Assembly: GCA_934477125.1 (NCBI GenBank)
Contig: CAKSOL010000009.1
Coordinates: forward strand, 1-64,000
Direction: 5' to 3'
Source: an uncultured Eubacteriales bacterium
GTDB taxonomy: Bacteria > Bacillota > Clostridia > Oscillospirales > Acutalibacteraceae
Length of the DNA: 64,000 nt
The notes under the pieces were generated by a model, which worked only from the letters and a program-made list of their open reading frames with translations, ran no database searches and was not told the origin of the DNA. Made by a program: the position numbers and the translations under genes. Shown piece after piece: positions 62,546-64,000 of this stretch (position 1 is the first letter of the stretch; every line of letters starts with the position of its first letter).

Positions 62546-63406
62546 TTATTTATAGATATCCCGGTGAATTGCGCTCACGCGGTAGCCATGCTGCTCCAAG
62601 TGGCGGTAGACCGTCTCGGTAAAGAGAACCGAACGGTGCTTTCCTCCGGTACAGCCTATGGAAATAACCAGCTGGCTCTTTCCCTCCTTGGCATAGAGAG
62701 GTATGGTAAAATCCAAAAAGTCAAGCAGCTTTTTTTCAAATTCCCGGCTTTCGGGAAAGCTCATAACATAATCCCTGACCTCGCGGTCTATTCCGGTTTT
62801 CTCCTTTAACTCGTCAACATAAAACGGGTTGGGCAGGCAGCGGACATCGAAAACCATATCCGCCTCGCTGTCCGAGCCGTATTTAAAACCGAAAGATTTG
62901 CATTGAATTTTAAGTCCGTTATTAACGTTTCCGAAAAACAAATCCGAAAGCTGACCTTTAAGCTGAGCGTTTGATATACGGCTGGTATCGACGACATAAT
63001 CTGCCTCAAATCTCATATGCGAAAGCATCTGCCGTTCCTTTGTTACAGCCTCGCTGAGGGTTAAATCGTTCTGCTCGCAAAGCGGGTGCTTGCGTCTGTT
63101 TTCCTTATAGCGGTGAATAAGAACCTCGTCGGAAGCGTCGAGAAACAGGATTTTGAAATAAACGCCGCTCTTTTTTAAGCCATCAAGAACGCCCGAAAGC
63201 TCGCCGAACATATCGCCGCCGCGAATATCGGTAACAACCGCAAGGCGGCTGAGCTCGCTGTTATCCCCTCTCGCCGAAAGCTCAACAAAAGCCGGAATCA
63301 AAGTCGGCGGGATATTATCAACGCAATAATATCCCATATCCTCAAGAGCATGAGCCGCCTGAGACTTACCGGCTCCGGACATACCTGTTATAATAAGCAA
63401 TTTCAT
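62546..63406 (-). CDS. rapZ: RNase adapter / nucleotide-binding protein RapZ (YvcJ)
   Basis: A 286-residue P-loop protein with GMSGAGKS (8-15) and the C-terminal sensing domain ending IGCTGGKHRSV. E. coli RapZ guides RNase E to a small RNA; the Firmicute role is less clear and involves competence and cell-wall sugar metabolism. Its ATG shares ATGA with the murB stop. Confidence 0.96.
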   Translation of the reverse strand: MKLLIITGMSGAGKSQAAHALEDMGYYCVDNIPPTLIPAFVELSARGDNSELSRLAVVTDIRGGDMFGELSGVLDGLKKSGVYFKILFLDASDEVLIHRYKENRRKHPLCEQNDLTLSEAVTKERQMLSHMRFEADYVVDTSRISNAQLKGQLSDLFFGNVNNGLKIQCKSFGFKYGSDSEADMVFDVRCLPNPFYVDELKEKTGIDREVRDYVMSFPESREFEKKLLDFLDFTIPLYAKEGKSQLVISIGCTGGKHRSVLFTETVYRHLEQHGYRVSAIHRDIYK

Positions 63407-64000
63407 AATTTTTCCTCTTTTCTTCCGACAAACAGTATTTCCGGTTCGAGCATAACGCCATCCGCCCTTAATACCTTTTCTTTAACTTCTTCAATAAGCT
63501 TTAAAACATCCGACGCAGACGCGCCGCCTGCGTTGACAATAAATCCGGCGTGCTTAACGCTGACCTGCGCTCCGCCGACCCTCGCGCCCTTTAAACCGTT
63601 TTTTTCGATAAGCGCTCCGGCGAAATATCCGGTCGGCCGTTTAAAGGCGCTGCCGGCGCTCGGATATTCAAGCGGCTGCTTTTCGCGCCTTTTATTAAGC
63701 AGCTCTTCCATTTTTCCGTTTATTTCTTCATATTCAGCCCGGCGAAGCTCAAATTCCGCAGAAAGAATTATAAGTCCGTTTTCCCTGAATGCGCTCGTTC
63801 TGTAACCGAATTTCAAATCGGCAGCCGAAACGGTATAAATGTTTCCGTTCATATCGGCGGCTCTGACCGAGCGGACGACATCGGAAATTTCACCGCCGTA
63901 GGCTCCGGCATTCATAAACACCGCACCGCCTGCGCTGCCGGGTATACCGTAGGCAAACTCCAGTCCAGAAAGACCTGCGTTTCTTGCGGCTATACAAAGT
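63403..64000 (-). CDS. murB: UDP-N-acetylenolpyruvoylglucosamine reductase, 5'-truncated
   Basis: The frame stays open to the right edge, so about 199 C-terminal residues are seen. FAYGIPGSAGGAVFMNAGAYGG (FAD-binding, shortened) and the later GSAFKRP, VSVKHAGFIVN and LEPEI words identify MurB, which makes UDP-MurNAc for peptidoglycan. GYRTSAF holds the proton-donor Ser. The start lies beyond 64000. Confidence 0.95.
   Translation of the reverse strand, partial: LCIAARNAGLSGLEFAYGIPGSAGGAVFMNAGAYGGEISDVVRSVRAADMNGNIYTVSAADLKFGYRTSAFRENGLIILSAEFELRRAEYEEINGKMEELLNKRREKQPLEYPSAGSAFKRPTGYFAGALIEKNGLKGARVGGAQVSVKHAGFIVNAGGASASDVLKLIEEVKEKVLRADGVMLEPEILFVGRKEEKL

Overview
The window looks like chromosome of an uncultured, anaerobic, spore-forming Clostridia, most like the Ruminococcaceae/Oscillospiraceae of the gut. 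The signs are a type I dockerin, the sporulation genes spoVB-like, yabP and yabQ, whiA, a CtsR-type heat-shock operator, frequent ATGA/GTGA gene overlaps and several TTG starts. Both ends cut a gene: a dockerin protein on the left and murB on the right.

Positions 1-28.6 kb form a glycan-use island that I read as beta-mannan or glucomannan utilisation. On the + strand are a DUF4886/dockerin protein and a GH2 beta-mannosidase-like enzyme. Facing them is a run of 13 minus-strand genes (27316 down to 4061) with almost no gaps: a GH130 mannosyl-glucose phosphorylase, an intracellular GH5, a CUT1 sugar transporter with a 957-residue binding protein, a membrane-anchored GH5, an NHL/TPR/Yip1 membrane protein, a DUF5696 protein, a second CUT1 transporter, a 1461-residue anchored DUF4886 protein, a CE2-like esterase and a DUF4038 (GH140-like) enzyme. 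No sugar ABC ATPase is present, so a shared MsmX-like ATPase is expected elsewhere. A divergent AraC-family regulator (27659-28507) faces the head of the run. The likely logic is outside capture and deacetylation, import of oligosaccharides, then phosphorolysis and hydrolysis inside.

Positions 28.6-34 kb hold a MarR-controlled heterodimeric ABC exporter, a GNAT acetyltransferase and a zinc-ribbon membrane protein. groESL follows, with a CtsR-type operator and no CIRCE element that I can see. Next come a lipid kinase, an RNA methyltransferase and an orphan fumarase alpha subunit (36.2-39.1 kb). The yabR-divIC-yabQ-yabP-yabO-hup-spoVB block spans 39.2-43.3 kb. A minus-strand housekeeping run follows, transcribed recJ-relA-dtd-MBL hydrolase-hemZ-uridine kinase-zinc ribbon-MTA/SAH nucleosidase-spoVB (52.1 kb down to 41.8 kb).

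Positions 52.1-57.0 kb hold a polyamine transporter operon (potABCD). It is preceded by a strong promoter and a highly structured RNA leader of about 350 nt that I cannot assign to a family. This leader is the best candidate for something undescribed. Beyond potD is a frameshifted XRE regulator. The window closes with the minus-strand run murB-rapZ-whiA-dnaE-pfkA.

I saw no tRNA, rRNA, CRISPR array, transposase or phage gene.
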